Source: Acidaminococcus fermentans (GTDB taxonomy: Bacteria; Bacillota; Negativicutes; Acidaminococcales; Acidaminococcaceae). From it: a stretch of 64,000 bases of DNA. This document shows, in pieces, positions 33,738-42,334 of the stretch. How positions within the stretch are numbered: position 1 is the first letter of the stretch; each line of letters begins with the position of its first letter. Under the pieces are notes generated by a model. The model did no database searches, was not told where the DNA came from, and saw only the letters and a list, made by a program, of their open reading frames with translations. Location of the stretch: positions 1 to 64,000 of the forward strand of contig NZ_VULN01000015.1 in NCBI RefSeq assembly GCF_009696675.1, read 5' to 3'. Position numbers and translations under genes: made by a program.

Positions 33738-34919
33738 ATGGTCATCACCAACGGTTTTACCTACATTGCCTTCCTCATGTGCCTGGCAGGGGTCCTGCTG
33801 GCACTGGAAAAGTATACCAAGTGGAAGATCTTCAACCTGGTGCCCCCTCTGGTGTGGATCTATGTGCTGAACATGATTTTCTGCACCATGGGCCTGTACC
33901 ATTCCAAGGAAGTGTCCGCAGCCTACAAGGCCCTGAAGAACAACCTGCTGTATGCCATGATCTTTGTGATGCTGCTTCGGTGCGACTTCCGGAAACTGGC
34001 CAAACTGGGAGGCCGGATGGTGGCCATCTTCCTGGGCTGCTCCGTGACATTGTTCATCGGCTTTGTGGTGGGCTACCCCATTTTCAAAGGCTTCCTGGGC
34101 CATGACACCTGGGGCGCTGTGGCGGCCCTGTACGCTTCCTGGGTAGGGGGCTCCGCCAACATGGCGGCCATGCAGGCGGCACTGCCGGTGGATGCGGGTG
34201 CCTACAGCTGCGCCCTGGCCCTGGATACCGTGTGCTATTCCGTGTGGATCGCCCTGCTGCTCCTGATGGTGAAACATGCGGACAAATGGAACAACTCGGT
34301 GAAGGCGGATACGTCCAAACTCCAGGCAGTGGCTGATGCAGCAGCTGCGGAAGTGGCCAAGGAAAAGAAAAAGGCATCGGCGGCTGACTGGATCTTCCTG
34401 ATCGGTGTTTCCCTGCTGGTGTCTGCCATTGCCCAGAGCGTGGGGGCTTCTCTCAACACCATGCTGAAGGGTGTGGGACTGGCCATGTTCGACAAAGGGA
34501 CCATGACCACCGTGTTCGTCACTGTCCTGGGCCTGATTTGTGCCATGAGCCCTCTGGGCAAGGTCCCTGCTGTGGAAGAACTTTCCAGTGTGTACCTGTA
34601 TGCAGTGGTGTCCCTGCTGGCTTCCACTGCTTCCGTAACGGACCTGTTGAGTGCTCCCATGTGGGTGGTGTACGGGTTCTTCATCCTGGTGGTCCATGTG
34701 ATCGGCATGTACATCCTGTCCAAGCTGTTCCACTGGGATCTGTGCATGGTTTCCACCGCCTCCCTGGCCAACATCGGCGGGGCGGCCTCCGCACCTATCG
34801 TGGCGTCCGCCTACAACGAATCCTATGCCGGCATCGGGGTCCTGATGGGGGTCCTGGGGGCTGCCATAGGGAACTTCGCCGGACTGATCTGCGGGTATGT
34901 TTTGAAAATGATGGCGTAA
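33738..34919 (+). CDS. DUF819-family membrane protein, putative peptide/amino acid permease
   Basis: This 393-residue protein has about ten membrane segments. The conserved DUF819 stretch ALYASWVGGSANMAAMQAALPVD and the C-terminal ASLANIGGAASAPIVASAYN form two Gly/Ala-rich half-repeats. A cytosolic charged linker lies around residues 175-215. It follows the epimerase by 33 bp with its own ribosome binding site. DUF819 genes often accompany dipeptide epimerases. A role in uptake of murein dipeptides is inferred. Confidence 0.8.
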   Translation: MVITNGFTYIAFLMCLAGVLLALEKYTKWKIFNLVPPLVWIYVLNMIFCTMGLYHSKEVSAAYKALKNNLLYAMIFVMLLRCDFRKLAKLGGRMVAIFLGCSVTLFIGFVVGYPIFKGFLGHDTWGAVAALYASWVGGSANMAAMQAALPVDAGAYSCALALDTVCYSVWIALLLLMVKHADKWNNSVKADTSKLQAVADAAAAEVAKEKKKASAADWIFLIGVSLLVSAIAQSVGASLNTMLKGVGLAMFDKGTMTTVFVTVLGLICAMSPLGKVPAVEELSSVYLYAVVSLLASTASVTDLLSAPMWVVYGFFILVVHVIGMYILSKLFHWDLCMVSTASLANIGGAASAPIVASAYNESYAGIGVLMGVLGAAIGNFAGLICGYVLKMMA

Positions 34920-34932
34920 TTGGTATAATAAA

Positions 34933-34965
34933 GGGGTGCTGCACGTTGGGTGCAGCACCCCTTTA
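34933..34965 (+). terminator. Terminator of the pepV-epimerase-DUF819 cluster
   Basis: GGGGTGCTGCAC-GTTGG-GTGCAGCACCCC then TTTATTT. Confidence 0.88.
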
Positions 34966-34968
34966 TTT

Positions 34969-35012
34969 GTCAGCGGTCAGCGGCCGGATGTAAAAATTTG
35001 CAGGCAAATTTT
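34969..35012 (-). repeat. Composite TGAC repeat with the AAAATTTGC palindrome, minus orientation
   Basis: The palindrome AAAATTTGC-AG-GCAAATTTT (34993-35012) is the exact reverse complement of the one at 15468. Read on the minus strand it is followed by CATCCGGCC and two TGAC units. The remaining bases to 35130 hold GC-rich short hairpins (for example CCGCCC-TTGAAAA-GGGCGG) but no gene. Confidence 0.65.
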
Positions 35013-35156
35013 TCGAATGGAAACGCAGCCAGCGGCTGCTAACCCACCACCATTGCGCAAGCGCAACGGTTCCCCGCCCTTGAAAAGGGCGGATATCTGC
35101 CGGGGCTGACGCCTGCTGCCTTTACAGTACCAGTGCAACCAAAGGAGCACAGTCAC

Positions 35157-35474
35157 ATGGACAAACGAACCCTTTACCTTACCGGGGAAGCCCGGACCAA
35201 TATGGACAATGCCATTACCAAGATCTACGGGGTGTTCTACATGGCCTTTGAGGTGGTGGAACAGACCGGGGAAATCGTGGAGGTGGACTGCAACGCCACC
35301 CTGGAGCTGACCCGGAACTTCATCCGGAAACTGTTCCTGAACCATTCCATCCTGGAGGAATCCCAGTTCCTGGAACAGGAAGTGACCCGGCGGTATTTCG
35401 GCTCCTCCGGAAAGGCCATCCTGGCCGCCTACCGTGACGCCCGCCAGCATTACCGGCAGATAGTGGGGAAGTAG
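35157..35474 (+). CDS. DUF3870 family protein
   Basis: This 105-residue protein matches DUF3870 by its pattern YLTGEARTNMDNAITKIYGVFYMAF, then VDCNATLELTRNFIRKLF, and near the end RRYFGSSGKAILAAYRDA. Function unknown; no signal peptide. AAAGGAG lies nine bases before ATG 35157. It stands alone before a terminator at 35487. In other anaerobes such genes often lie near amino acid or peptide metabolism, but that is weak evidence here. Confidence 0.8.
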   Translation: MDKRTLYLTGEARTNMDNAITKIYGVFYMAFEVVEQTGEIVEVDCNATLELTRNFIRKLFLNHSILEESQFLEQEVTRRYFGSSGKAILAAYRDARQHYRQIVGK

Positions 35475-35486
35475 TGGCCCACGACC

Positions 35487-35517
35487 GGGGATGCTGCATT
35501 GCAGCAGCCCCTTTTTA
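35487..35517 (+). terminator. Terminator of the DUF3870 gene
   Basis: GGGG-A-TGCTGC-ATT-GCAGCA-G-CCCC followed by TTTTT. Confidence 0.75.
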
Positions 35518-35674
35518 CTCTACTAAAGTTCGGAGTTCTCCCTATTCGACCTCTTTTCATCCTGAAAAAATTGTAAAATTTCTCTTGAAAAGACGTAAAT
35601 TCGAACAATCATATATTGATGAATAAAATTATTCGAGAAAATCCCATTTTCCTCTAGGCGATGGGAAACTTTTG

Positions 35675-35822
35675 TGTTATAATAAACCACGTAATCAAAG
35701 ACCAAAGGATACAGGTTTTGGTAAGGCAAGATTCAAAAGGGATGGAGACACACCTGCAAACAGGAGCTCTGTTCCAGTCCAGGCCAGGTATTCAAAAAGA
35801 ACTTTCGAGGGGAAAGGGGTAC
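35675..35822 (+). promoter_or_regulatory. Extended -10 promoter and ~135-nt leader of the glutamine synthetase gene
   Basis: TGT-TATAAT (35675-35683) lies in an AT-rich region without a -35 box; the 9-mer also occurs before map. The leader has no coding frame that I trust. A long open frame does run in phase into glnA from 35661, but the start at 35823/35829 matches the family. I recognise no known glutamine or other riboswitch motif. Confidence 0.5.
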
Positions 35823-37727
35823 ATGATTATGTACGAAAAAGATCTGCTTTACGTGATTAAACCCAGTGAATTGGAACCGGAAACCTTACGCGTACTGCTC
35901 GCTCAACATCCTGAGATTAAATTTGTGTCCTTCATGGGCATTGACTTCGCCGGCAACGACACCGACGAAAAGGTACCCATCAGCGCACTGCTGGACAACA
36001 TGGAAACCATGCTCTACAGCCATACCGCCCAGACTGACGGTTCTTCCGTAGTGCTGCCCGGGGTTGCCTCTCTGAACGATGCCCGGGTGGACATGGTGGC
36101 AGACCTGTCCGTGAACTGGTTCGTGGACTACAACATGGAACACATCGATCCGGAGACCGGGAAAATGGTGGGCACCCTGCGTGTTCCCTGCTTCCTGAAA
36201 CACAATGGGGAATTTGTGGATTCCCGGTACCTGCTGAAGGAAACCCTCCGCTATGTAGGCGATGAAATCCTGAAAGCCATGAAAGCCGAAGGGAAAGTCC
36301 CCGGCCTGGCCTTTGCTCCGGAAGATGTGGAAAAGATCACTTCCACTTCCGCTACGGAACTGGAATTCTGGGTGAAGACCCCTACGGAAGACGTTTCCAC
36401 CGAAGCCCTGTCCTCCTCTCAGATCATGCAGGAACAGTACTGGGCCCGTACCCGGGGCAACGTTCGTACCGCTCTGGAACAGGCTGTGGAGATCCTGGGC
36501 TACTATGGCCTGGAACCGGAAATGGGCCACAAAGAAGTGGGCGGCGTCCGGGGCCAGCTGGATGCCAACGGCAACATGACCCACGTCAATGAACAGCTGG
36601 AAATCGACTGGAAATATTCCAACGGCCTCCAGGCTGCTGACAACGAAATCCTGGTTCGCACCATTGTGAAGGAAGTGTTCCGTGCCAACGGACTGGAAGT
36701 TTCCTTCCTGGCCAAACCCATCGTGGGGGTTGCCGGCAGCGGCGAACACACCCATGTGGGCCTGGGCTGCCTCACCAAGGATGGCAAATTCTACAACCTG
36801 ATGAGCCCGGCCGACATGACCAAAGATTTCCTGTCCGCTGTAGGATATGGGGCACTGATGGGCATCCTGAAGAACTATGAAGTGCTGAACCCCATCGTTT
36901 CCTGCACCACCGACGCTTTCAAACGGCTGAAACCCGGGTTCGAAGCTCCTATCTGCATCGTAACCTCCCTGGGCATCGCTCCGGACGTCCCCTCCCGGAA
37001 CCGTACCATCCTGGCCGGCCTGATCCGCGACCTGGACAACCCCAAGGCCACCCGTTTCGAAATGCGGGCTCCCAACCCCTTCACCAACACCTACATGGCT
37101 CTGGCAGGCTTCTACATGGCTGCCCTGGACGGCATCAAGGCTGCCCTGGCTTCCGGCAAGAGCACGGATGAACTGTGTGCGGAACTGTCCAAGAAGTCCG
37201 GTGAAGACGGCTTCTATCTGGAAAAAGACAGAGAATACCGTTCTGAAAACGATGTATTCGAAGACTACACCGAAGAAGAACGGAACAAATACTTCGGAGC
37301 TCCCCCTGCAACGGTTTGGGAAAACTGCAAGGCTTTCGACAAGTATCCGGAAAAGGTGGCCGTGCTCACTGCCGGCGACATCATCAAACCGGTTTACCTG
37401 AAATCCTTCGAAGAGGGTGCCCTGATCCGTTGGCAGACCGAACTGCTGAAACACATCATCCCTGACTACCGGGCCAAAGTGGTGGCCATGAAACCGGTGA
37501 CCAGCGAAAGCAGCACCGCCTGGGATGACGGCATGTGGCAGAGAGTCCAGGAACTGCGGGTCCTGATCGCCAAAGATACGGACACCAGCACCAGCCTGTT
37601 CACCCAGATTGCCAAAGCCTTTGCTGCCGGTGACTTTGACAAGGCTTCCGACCTCCAGAAGACTCTGGATGCCAAGATGGAAGAACTGGAAGGCCTGTAC
37701 ACCGATTATAAAAACAACATCCTGTAA
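35823..37727 (+). CDS. glnA: Glutamine synthetase, long divergent form
   Basis: This 634-residue enzyme of the glutamine synthetase fold is longer than the usual 440-470 residues. Active-site motifs are ATELEFW, GVAGSGEHTHVGLG (in place of NGSGMHCH), APDVPSRNRT and ATRFEMRAPNPFTN. A C-terminal extension of roughly 130-150 residues, helical in appearance, follows the core. No adenylylation Tyr motif is seen. The gene has its own leader and a weakly biased A/T third-codon use, suggesting high expression. Two nearby ATGs (35823, 35829) both have usable ribosome binding sites. Glutamate-ammonia ligation is the likely reaction. Confidence 0.85.
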   Translation: MIMYEKDLLYVIKPSELEPETLRVLLAQHPEIKFVSFMGIDFAGNDTDEKVPISALLDNMETMLYSHTAQTDGSSVVLPGVASLNDARVDMVADLSVNWFVDYNMEHIDPETGKMVGTLRVPCFLKHNGEFVDSRYLLKETLRYVGDEILKAMKAEGKVPGLAFAPEDVEKITSTSATELEFWVKTPTEDVSTEALSSSQIMQEQYWARTRGNVRTALEQAVEILGYYGLEPEMGHKEVGGVRGQLDANGNMTHVNEQLEIDWKYSNGLQAADNEILVRTIVKEVFRANGLEVSFLAKPIVGVAGSGEHTHVGLGCLTKDGKFYNLMSPADMTKDFLSAVGYGALMGILKNYEVLNPIVSCTTDAFKRLKPGFEAPICIVTSLGIAPDVPSRNRTILAGLIRDLDNPKATRFEMRAPNPFTNTYMALAGFYMAALDGIKAALASGKSTDELCAELSKKSGEDGFYLEKDREYRSENDVFEDYTEEERNKYFGAPPATVWENCKAFDKYPEKVAVLTAGDIIKPVYLKSFEEGALIRWQTELLKHIIPDYRAKVVAMKPVTSESSTAWDDGMWQRVQELRVLIAKDTDTSTSLFTQIAKAFAAGDFDKASDLQKTLDAKMEELEGLYTDYKNNIL

Positions 37728-37754
37728 GACCATGGAAAAGGAGGCTGCCGCGCT

Positions 37755-38339
37755 GTGCAACGCAAGACCTTTGGTCTCCTGCTGGCGCTCCTGCTTCTCT
37801 TCCTGATGCCCCTGACTGGCAGGGCTGCCGCCGTAAAACCGGTGGCAGTCCTGGGGTCCAAGGGTCAGAAGGTGGAAGAAGTACAAGCTATGTTGTCCAA
37901 ACTGCACTACTACAACGGCGATATAGATGGAGAGTTCGGAACAGGGACACAGATTGCAGTAAAAAAATTCCAACAGAAGAATCGGAAACCGCAGACCGGG
38001 GATGTGACCTGGTCCATTTACAATTTAATGAGCAAACAGAGTGGCCTGAGTTTCGGTCATTTCCGGAAAATCTGGATCATGGAATCCACAGGATACAGTC
38101 CTCAGGATCCCGGGGTCACAGGAGTCACCTACACAGGTGCCATGATGCGCCGGGGTGTGGTGGCAGTGGATCCGGTACTGATCCCTCTGGGCACAAGACT
38201 GTACATAATGGGCTACGGCGAAGGACTTGCCTGTGATATTGGCTCTGCCATCAAGGGCAACAAGATCGACCTGGCTTTTGACAACCGCGGACAGGCGCTG
38301 GAATGGGGCCGTCGGCGGGTACGTGTGTATATACTGTAA
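37755..38339 (+). CDS. Secreted peptidoglycan-binding/3D-domain protein
   Basis: This 194-residue protein has a signal peptide (about 1-25, LLLALLLLFLMPLTGRAAA). A peptidoglycan-binding 1 domain (about 32-80, LGSKGQKVEEVQAMLSKLHYYNG) is followed by a C-terminal 3D domain (about 105-194) with TGYSP, VDPVLIPLGTRLYI and DIGSAIKGNKIDLAFD. 3D domains occur in lytic transglycosylase-like cell-wall enzymes. Translation starts at GTG 37755 after AAGGAGG. It lies 27 bp after glnA. Confidence 0.88.
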   Translation: MQRKTFGLLLALLLLFLMPLTGRAAAVKPVAVLGSKGQKVEEVQAMLSKLHYYNGDIDGEFGTGTQIAVKKFQQKNRKPQTGDVTWSIYNLMSKQSGLSFGHFRKIWIMESTGYSPQDPGVTGVTYTGAMMRRGVVAVDPVLIPLGTRLYIMGYGEGLACDIGSAIKGNKIDLAFDNRGQALEWGRRRVRVYIL

Positions 38340-38377
38340 AAAGCGGACAAAACAGCAGGAATAAAGGAGTGGAACCA

Positions 38378-38818
38378 GTGCTGACAGCAAAAGAAATCCC
38401 CAACTGGATGGTCAAAAAATTCGAAGAAAACAGCTTCATGAAACTGGCTGACGTGAAACTGGAAAAAGTGGAGTGCGGCTACTGTGAACTGAGCATGGAC
38501 GCGGACCCGGAACACAAACACGGGAACCGGTACGGAGTGATCCACGGAGGAGCCCTGTTTACCCTGGCGGATACGGCCATGGGGGCGGTGGGCTACAGCA
38601 TCGGCTGCAAGGTGGTCACCCTGTCCAGTTCCATCAACTTCATCAGCAATTCCAGTGCCAAAGAAAAGGTCTGGGCCAGAGCCTCCCTGATCCATGCCGG
38701 CCGTTCCACCCTGGTGACCCGGGTAATGATCTATGACCATACCGGGAAGGAAATGGCCGATGTAACAGGGACCATGTTCGTCGTCGGTCATTTTGACGAA
38801 ATACCCAAAAAGTGGTAA
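38378..38818 (+). CDS. PaaI-type hotdog-fold thioesterase
   Basis: This 146-residue protein carries the hotdog signature HGNRYGVIHGGALFTLADTAMGAVGYS, with the catalytic Asp in LADT, and ends KEMADVTGTMFVVG. It probably hydrolyses an acyl- or aryl-CoA ester. GTG 38378 has AAAGGAG upstream. It immediately precedes an acyl-CoA dehydrogenase gene (57 bp), which suggests short-chain acyl-CoA metabolism. Confidence 0.87.
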   Translation: MLTAKEIPNWMVKKFEENSFMKLADVKLEKVECGYCELSMDADPEHKHGNRYGVIHGGALFTLADTAMGAVGYSIGCKVVTLSSSINFISNSSAKEKVWARASLIHAGRSTLVTRVMIYDHTGKEMADVTGTMFVVGHFDEIPKKW

Positions 38819-38875
38819 AATATTCATACATTTAGGCTTAAAATTGAGAATAAACCATAAAACAGGAGGACCCTT

Positions 38876-40009
38876 ATGGATTTCGCATTAACCGAAGAGC
38901 AACAGGAATTGCAGGCGATGGTGAAGGATTTCGTGGATAAGGAAATCGTTCCCTATACCGAAGAAATGGACCGGGAAAATCATGCAAGACCGGAAATCTT
39001 CAAGAAGGCAGGGGATATGGGCCTGCTGAACCTGGTTGTTCCGGAAGAATACGGCGGGCCTGGACTGGACAGCATTACTATTGCCACCATCTATGAAGAA
39101 CTGGGCAAAGGCTGCGCCGGCATCGCCACCTCCATTGCCGCCAATGCACTGGCTTCCTATCCCATTCTGCTGGCTGGCAATGAAGAACAGAAAAAATATC
39201 AGTGCGACCTGCTCAACGACGGGAAACTGGCCGCCTTCGCCCTTACCGAACCGGGAGCCGGTTCTGATGCCGGGGCTGTGGCCACCAAAGCCGTGAAAGA
39301 CGGGGATCACTATGTACTGAACGGGAACAAAGTGTTCATCACCAACGGGGGTATTGCCGACAGCTTCCTGGTGTTCGCCAACACCCGGAAAACCGGCGGC
39401 ATCCGGGGTCTGACCGCTTTCATCGTTCCCAAAGACACTCCGGGCTTCAGCGTGGGCCGGAAAGAAGACAAAATGGGGATCCGTCCCTCCAACACCTGTG
39501 AACTGATCCTGGAAGATGTGGTGGTTCCGGAATCCATGCGGGTGGGCCGGGAAGGCCAGGGCTTCCGCATTGCCATGAACACTCTGGACAGCGCCCGTCC
39601 TTTCGTGGCCGCTGTGGCTGTGGGGCTGGCCCAGTCCTGTCTGGACATTGCCGCCCATTACGCCCGGGAACGGAGACAGTTCGGCCAGCCCATCGCTTCC
39701 TTCCAGATGGTCCAGGCCATGATCGCCGATATGGCCATGAAAGTGGAAACCGCCCGTCTCATGGTCCACAAAGCCTGCTGGATGCGTGACCAGGGCGTGG
39801 AATTCGGCAAGGAAGCAGCCATGAGCAAATGCTTCGCTTCCGATGTGGCCATGGAAGTGGCTACCGATGCGGTCCAGATCATGGGCGGCTACGGCTATAT
39901 GAAAGATTATCCCATGGAAAAGAAAATGCGGGATGCCAAGATCCTCCAGATCTACGAAGGCACCAACCAGATCCAGCGGATGGTCATTGCAAACAAGATT
40001 CTGTACTGA
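38876..40009 (+). CDS. Acyl-CoA dehydrogenase, short-chain (butyryl-CoA dehydrogenase-like)
   Basis: This 377-residue FAD enzyme has FALTEPGAGSDAG and VFITNGG in the FAD/substrate region, RRQFGQPIASFQ, and the catalytic Glu in IYEGTNQIQRM near residue 367. Length and motifs match butyryl-CoA dehydrogenases, which need electron-transfer flavoprotein partners. None is adjacent, although a fused Etf/rubredoxin paralogue lies at 45758. AGGAGG precedes ATG 38876. The chain length of the substrate is inferred. Confidence 0.88.
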   Translation: MDFALTEEQQELQAMVKDFVDKEIVPYTEEMDRENHARPEIFKKAGDMGLLNLVVPEEYGGPGLDSITIATIYEELGKGCAGIATSIAANALASYPILLAGNEEQKKYQCDLLNDGKLAAFALTEPGAGSDAGAVATKAVKDGDHYVLNGNKVFITNGGIADSFLVFANTRKTGGIRGLTAFIVPKDTPGFSVGRKEDKMGIRPSNTCELILEDVVVPESMRVGREGQGFRIAMNTLDSARPFVAAVAVGLAQSCLDIAAHYARERRQFGQPIASFQMVQAMIADMAMKVETARLMVHKACWMRDQGVEFGKEAAMSKCFASDVAMEVATDAVQIMGGYGYMKDYPMEKKMRDAKILQIYEGTNQIQRMVIANKILY

Positions 40010-40014
40010 GGAAA

Positions 40015-40044
40015 AGGGGTTGCTGCGTGGGCAGCAGCCCTTTT
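40015..40044 (+). terminator. Terminator of the acyl-CoA dehydrogenase gene
   Basis: GGGGTTGCTGC-GTGG-GCAGCAGCCC with a TTTT tail; related to the common stem family. Confidence 0.75.
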
Positions 40045-40070
40045 CTGCTGTAATTTTCTGAATACCGCTG

Positions 40071-40148
40071 TTGTCAAGGCAGGCAAAATATCTTATAATG
40101 TTCTATGTATACAATAAAGCGGCTCCTCCGTCTATGGAGTCCAATCGA
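40071..40148 (+). promoter_or_regulatory. pckA promoter and short leader hairpin
   Basis: TTGTCA (40071-40076), 17 bp, TATAAT (40094-40099). The leader can form GGCTCC-TCCGTCTAT-GGAGTCC (about 40121-40142) ahead of the GGAGAGG ribosome binding site. Confidence 0.75.
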
Positions 40149-40172
40149 TGGATATAGGAGAGGAAAAAACAA

Positions 40173-41732
40173 ATGATCAGTGCCGGATTGTTAGCGGAAG
40201 CGAAAGAAACTGTAAGAGATTTGAGCGTTCGTGAATTGATTGAAGAAGCCATCCGTAACGGAGAAGGGACCTTTTCCGACCGGGGTGCGCTGCGGGTAAC
40301 CACCGGGACCCATACGGGCCGTTCTCCCAAGGACAAATTCATTGTGGACACCCCTCTGACCCATGATGTGGTGAACTGGAACAACAACCAGCCCTGCAGC
40401 CAGGAAACTTTCGACCGGCTCTATGCCAAATGCGAAGAATTCATCAAGACCCACAAGGTCTATGTGAAGAACGTGAAGGCGGGGGCAGACCCCAAATACC
40501 AGATCCGGGTGAAATTCATCAACGAAATGGCCTGGCAGACCGTTTTCGTCAGCCAGCTGTTCATCAAGACCGATGAACCCAGCACCGTCCAGGAAGATTT
40601 CACGGTAATCTCCCTGCCCAGCGTGGAAGCGGATCCGGCCACGGACCATACCCATTCTGAAACCTTCATCATCCTGAACTTCGACAAGAAAGTGGTCCTG
40701 ATCGGCGGTGGCATGTACGCCGGGGAACTGAAGAAATCCATTTTCTCCGTGATGAACTACCTGCTGCCCCGTCAGGGCATCCTGACCATGCACTGTTCCT
40801 GCAACGAAGGGAACAAAGGAGATGTGGCCCTGTTCTTCGGCCTGTCCGGTACCGGCAAGACCACCCTGTCCGCCGATCCTCAGCGTTCCCTGATCGGGGA
40901 TGACGAACACGGCTGGGGAGACAACGGGGTGTTCAATATCGAAGGGGGCTGCTATGCCAAGTGCATCGACCTGACGGAAGACAGCCAGCCGGAAATTTAC
41001 CGGGCTGTCCGGTTCGGTGCGGTAATGGAAAACGTGGTGGTGGATCCCAAGAACGGGGTGCCGGATTTCTCCGACAACAGCATTACGGAAAACACCCGGG
41101 TGGCTTATCCCCTGAACTACATCCCCAACGCCAAGCTGCCCAGCATGGCCGGCCATCCCAAGAACATCATCTTCCTGACCGCCGATGCTTTCGGGGTGCT
41201 GCCTCCCATCTCCAAACTCACCAAAGAACAGGCCATGTACCATTATCTTACCGGCTACACCAGCAAGGTGGCCGGTACGGAACGGGGAATCACGGAACCC
41301 CAGGCCACCTTCTCTACGGCCTTCGGGGCGCCTTTCCTGCCGCTGCCTCCCCTGACCTATGCCAAGCTGCTGGGAGAACGGATCGCCAAGCATGAAACCA
41401 ACGTGTACCTGGTGAACACCGGCTGGAGCGGCGGCCCCTACGGGGTTGGCAAACGGATGAAGCTGGCCTACACCCGGGCCATGATCCACGCGGCTCTGGA
41501 CGGGGAACTGGGCAAGGAAGGCTGGACCACCATGCCCATGTTCGGGGTCTCCATCCCCAAATCCTGCCCCAATGTGCCCAGCAACGTGCTGAATCCCCGG
41601 AGCACATGGGAAGACAAGGGAGCTTACGACGAAACCGCCCGGAAACTGGCCCGTCTCTTCCAGGAAAACTTCAAGAAATTCCAGGGAGAAGTAACCGAAG
41701 ACATCGCCTCCGCCGGACCGGTGGTGAAATAA
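40173..41732 (+). CDS. pckA: Phosphoenolpyruvate carboxykinase (ATP)
   Basis: This 519-residue enzyme interconverts oxaloacetate + ATP and PEP + CO2 + ADP. Motifs: [12 protein letters not shown] (substrate), [13 protein letters not shown] (kinase P-loop), [26 protein letters not shown] (metal/adenine) and [15 protein letters not shown]. In amino acid-fermenting anaerobes it can run in either the gluconeogenic or the ATP-forming direction. It has its own promoter and terminator. Confidence 0.97.
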   Translation: MISAGLLAEAKETVRDLSVRELIEEAIRNGEGTFSDRGALRVTTGTHTGRSPKDKFIVDTPLTHDVVNWNNNQPCSQETFDRLYAKCEEFIKTHKVYVKNVKAGADPKYQIRVKFINEMAWQTVFVSQLFIKTDEPSTVQEDFTVISLPSVEADPATDHTHSETFIILNFDKKVVLIGGGMYAGELKKSIFSVMNYLLPRQGILTMHCSCNEGNKGDVALFFGLSGTGKTTLSADPQRSLIGDDEHGWGDNGVFNIEGGCYAKCIDLTEDSQPEIYRAVRFGAVMENVVVDPKNGVPDFSDNSITENTRVAYPLNYIPNAKLPSMAGHPKNIIFLTADAFGVLPPISKLTKEQAMYHYLTGYTSKVAGTERGITEPQATFSTAFGAPFLPLPPLTYAKLLGERIAKHETNVYLVNTGWSGGPYGVGKRMKLAYTRAMIHAALDGELGKEGWTTMPMFGVSIPKSCPNVPSNVLNPRSTWEDKGAYDETARKLARLFQENFKKFQGEVTEDIASAGPVVK

Positions 41733-41754
41733 GCGGGAAGGGGGAGCTTTCCCC

Positions 41755-41770
41755 TATTGACCATTGACAA
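41755..41770 (+). repeat. TGAC heptad repeat (two units)
   Basis: CTATTGACCATTGACAAA, directly before the pckA terminator. Confidence 0.5.
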
Positions 41771-41772
41771 AA

Positions 41773-41805
41773 AAAGAGGGACGCAGGTGCGTCCCTCTTT
41801 TTTTT
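41773..41805 (+). terminator. pckA terminator
   Basis: AAAGAGGGACGCA-GG-TGCGTCCCTCTTT followed by more T. Confidence 0.9.
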
Positions 41806-41806
41806 A

Positions 41807-41815
41807 TGCTATAAT
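41807..41815 (+). promoter_or_regulatory. Extended -10 promoter of the tsaE-tsaB-rimI-tsaD operon
   Basis: TGC-TATAAT with the T-tract of the pckA terminator upstream and no clear -35 box. Confidence 0.55.
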
Positions 41816-41850
41816 TATAAATTGCAATGAACTGGAAGGACGGTGAGTGT

Positions 41851-42330
41851 ATGGCGGAAACTGTCTATTGTGCGGATACGGCGGCCACAGAGACTCTGGG
41901 ACGGAACCTGGGGGCTCTGTGCCGGGAAGGGGATGTGTTCCTGCTGAACGGAGACCTGGGGACCGGCAAGACCTGTCTGGTGACCGCAGCCTCCACGGCT
42001 CTGGGAGTGGATCCTCAGGAAGTCACCTCCCCTACTTTTTCCCTGATGAATGTGTACCATGGGAAGACGCTGAACATCAAGCATTTCGACCTGTACCGGA
42101 TCAACTGGCCGGAAGAACTGGAAGACATCGGGTTCTCTGAATATGCCGGGGGAGACGGGGTCACATTCATCGAATGGGCGGAACTGTTTCCGGACTATAT
42201 GCCGGAAGAAAATCTGGAACTGAAATTTACCCGCAAGGGTGAGGGACGGGAAGTGGAACTGCTCCCTCACGGCAGACGGTATGAGGAATTGGCCCGGGCG
42301 CTCCTTGCTCCCAAGGGCCGGGAAGGTTGA
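41851..42330 (+). CDS. tsaE: tRNA threonylcarbamoyladenosine biosynthesis ATPase TsaE
   Basis: This 159-residue ATPase works with TsaB and TsaD in t6A37 formation on ANN-decoding tRNAs. The Walker A is LNGDLGTGKT, SPTFSLMNVYHG follows, and HFDLYRI and FIEWAEL are family motifs. ATG 41851 gives the standard N-terminus (MAETVYCADTAATETLG); an ATG at 41827 lies only about 5 bases from the predicted transcript start. It is the first gene of the operon. Confidence 0.93.
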   Translation: MAETVYCADTAATETLGRNLGALCREGDVFLLNGDLGTGKTCLVTAASTALGVDPQEVTSPTFSLMNVYHGKTLNIKHFDLYRINWPEELEDIGFSEYAGGDGVTFIEWAELFPDYMPEENLELKFTRKGEGREVELLPHGRRYEELARALLAPKGREG

Positions 42331-42334
42331 AATC

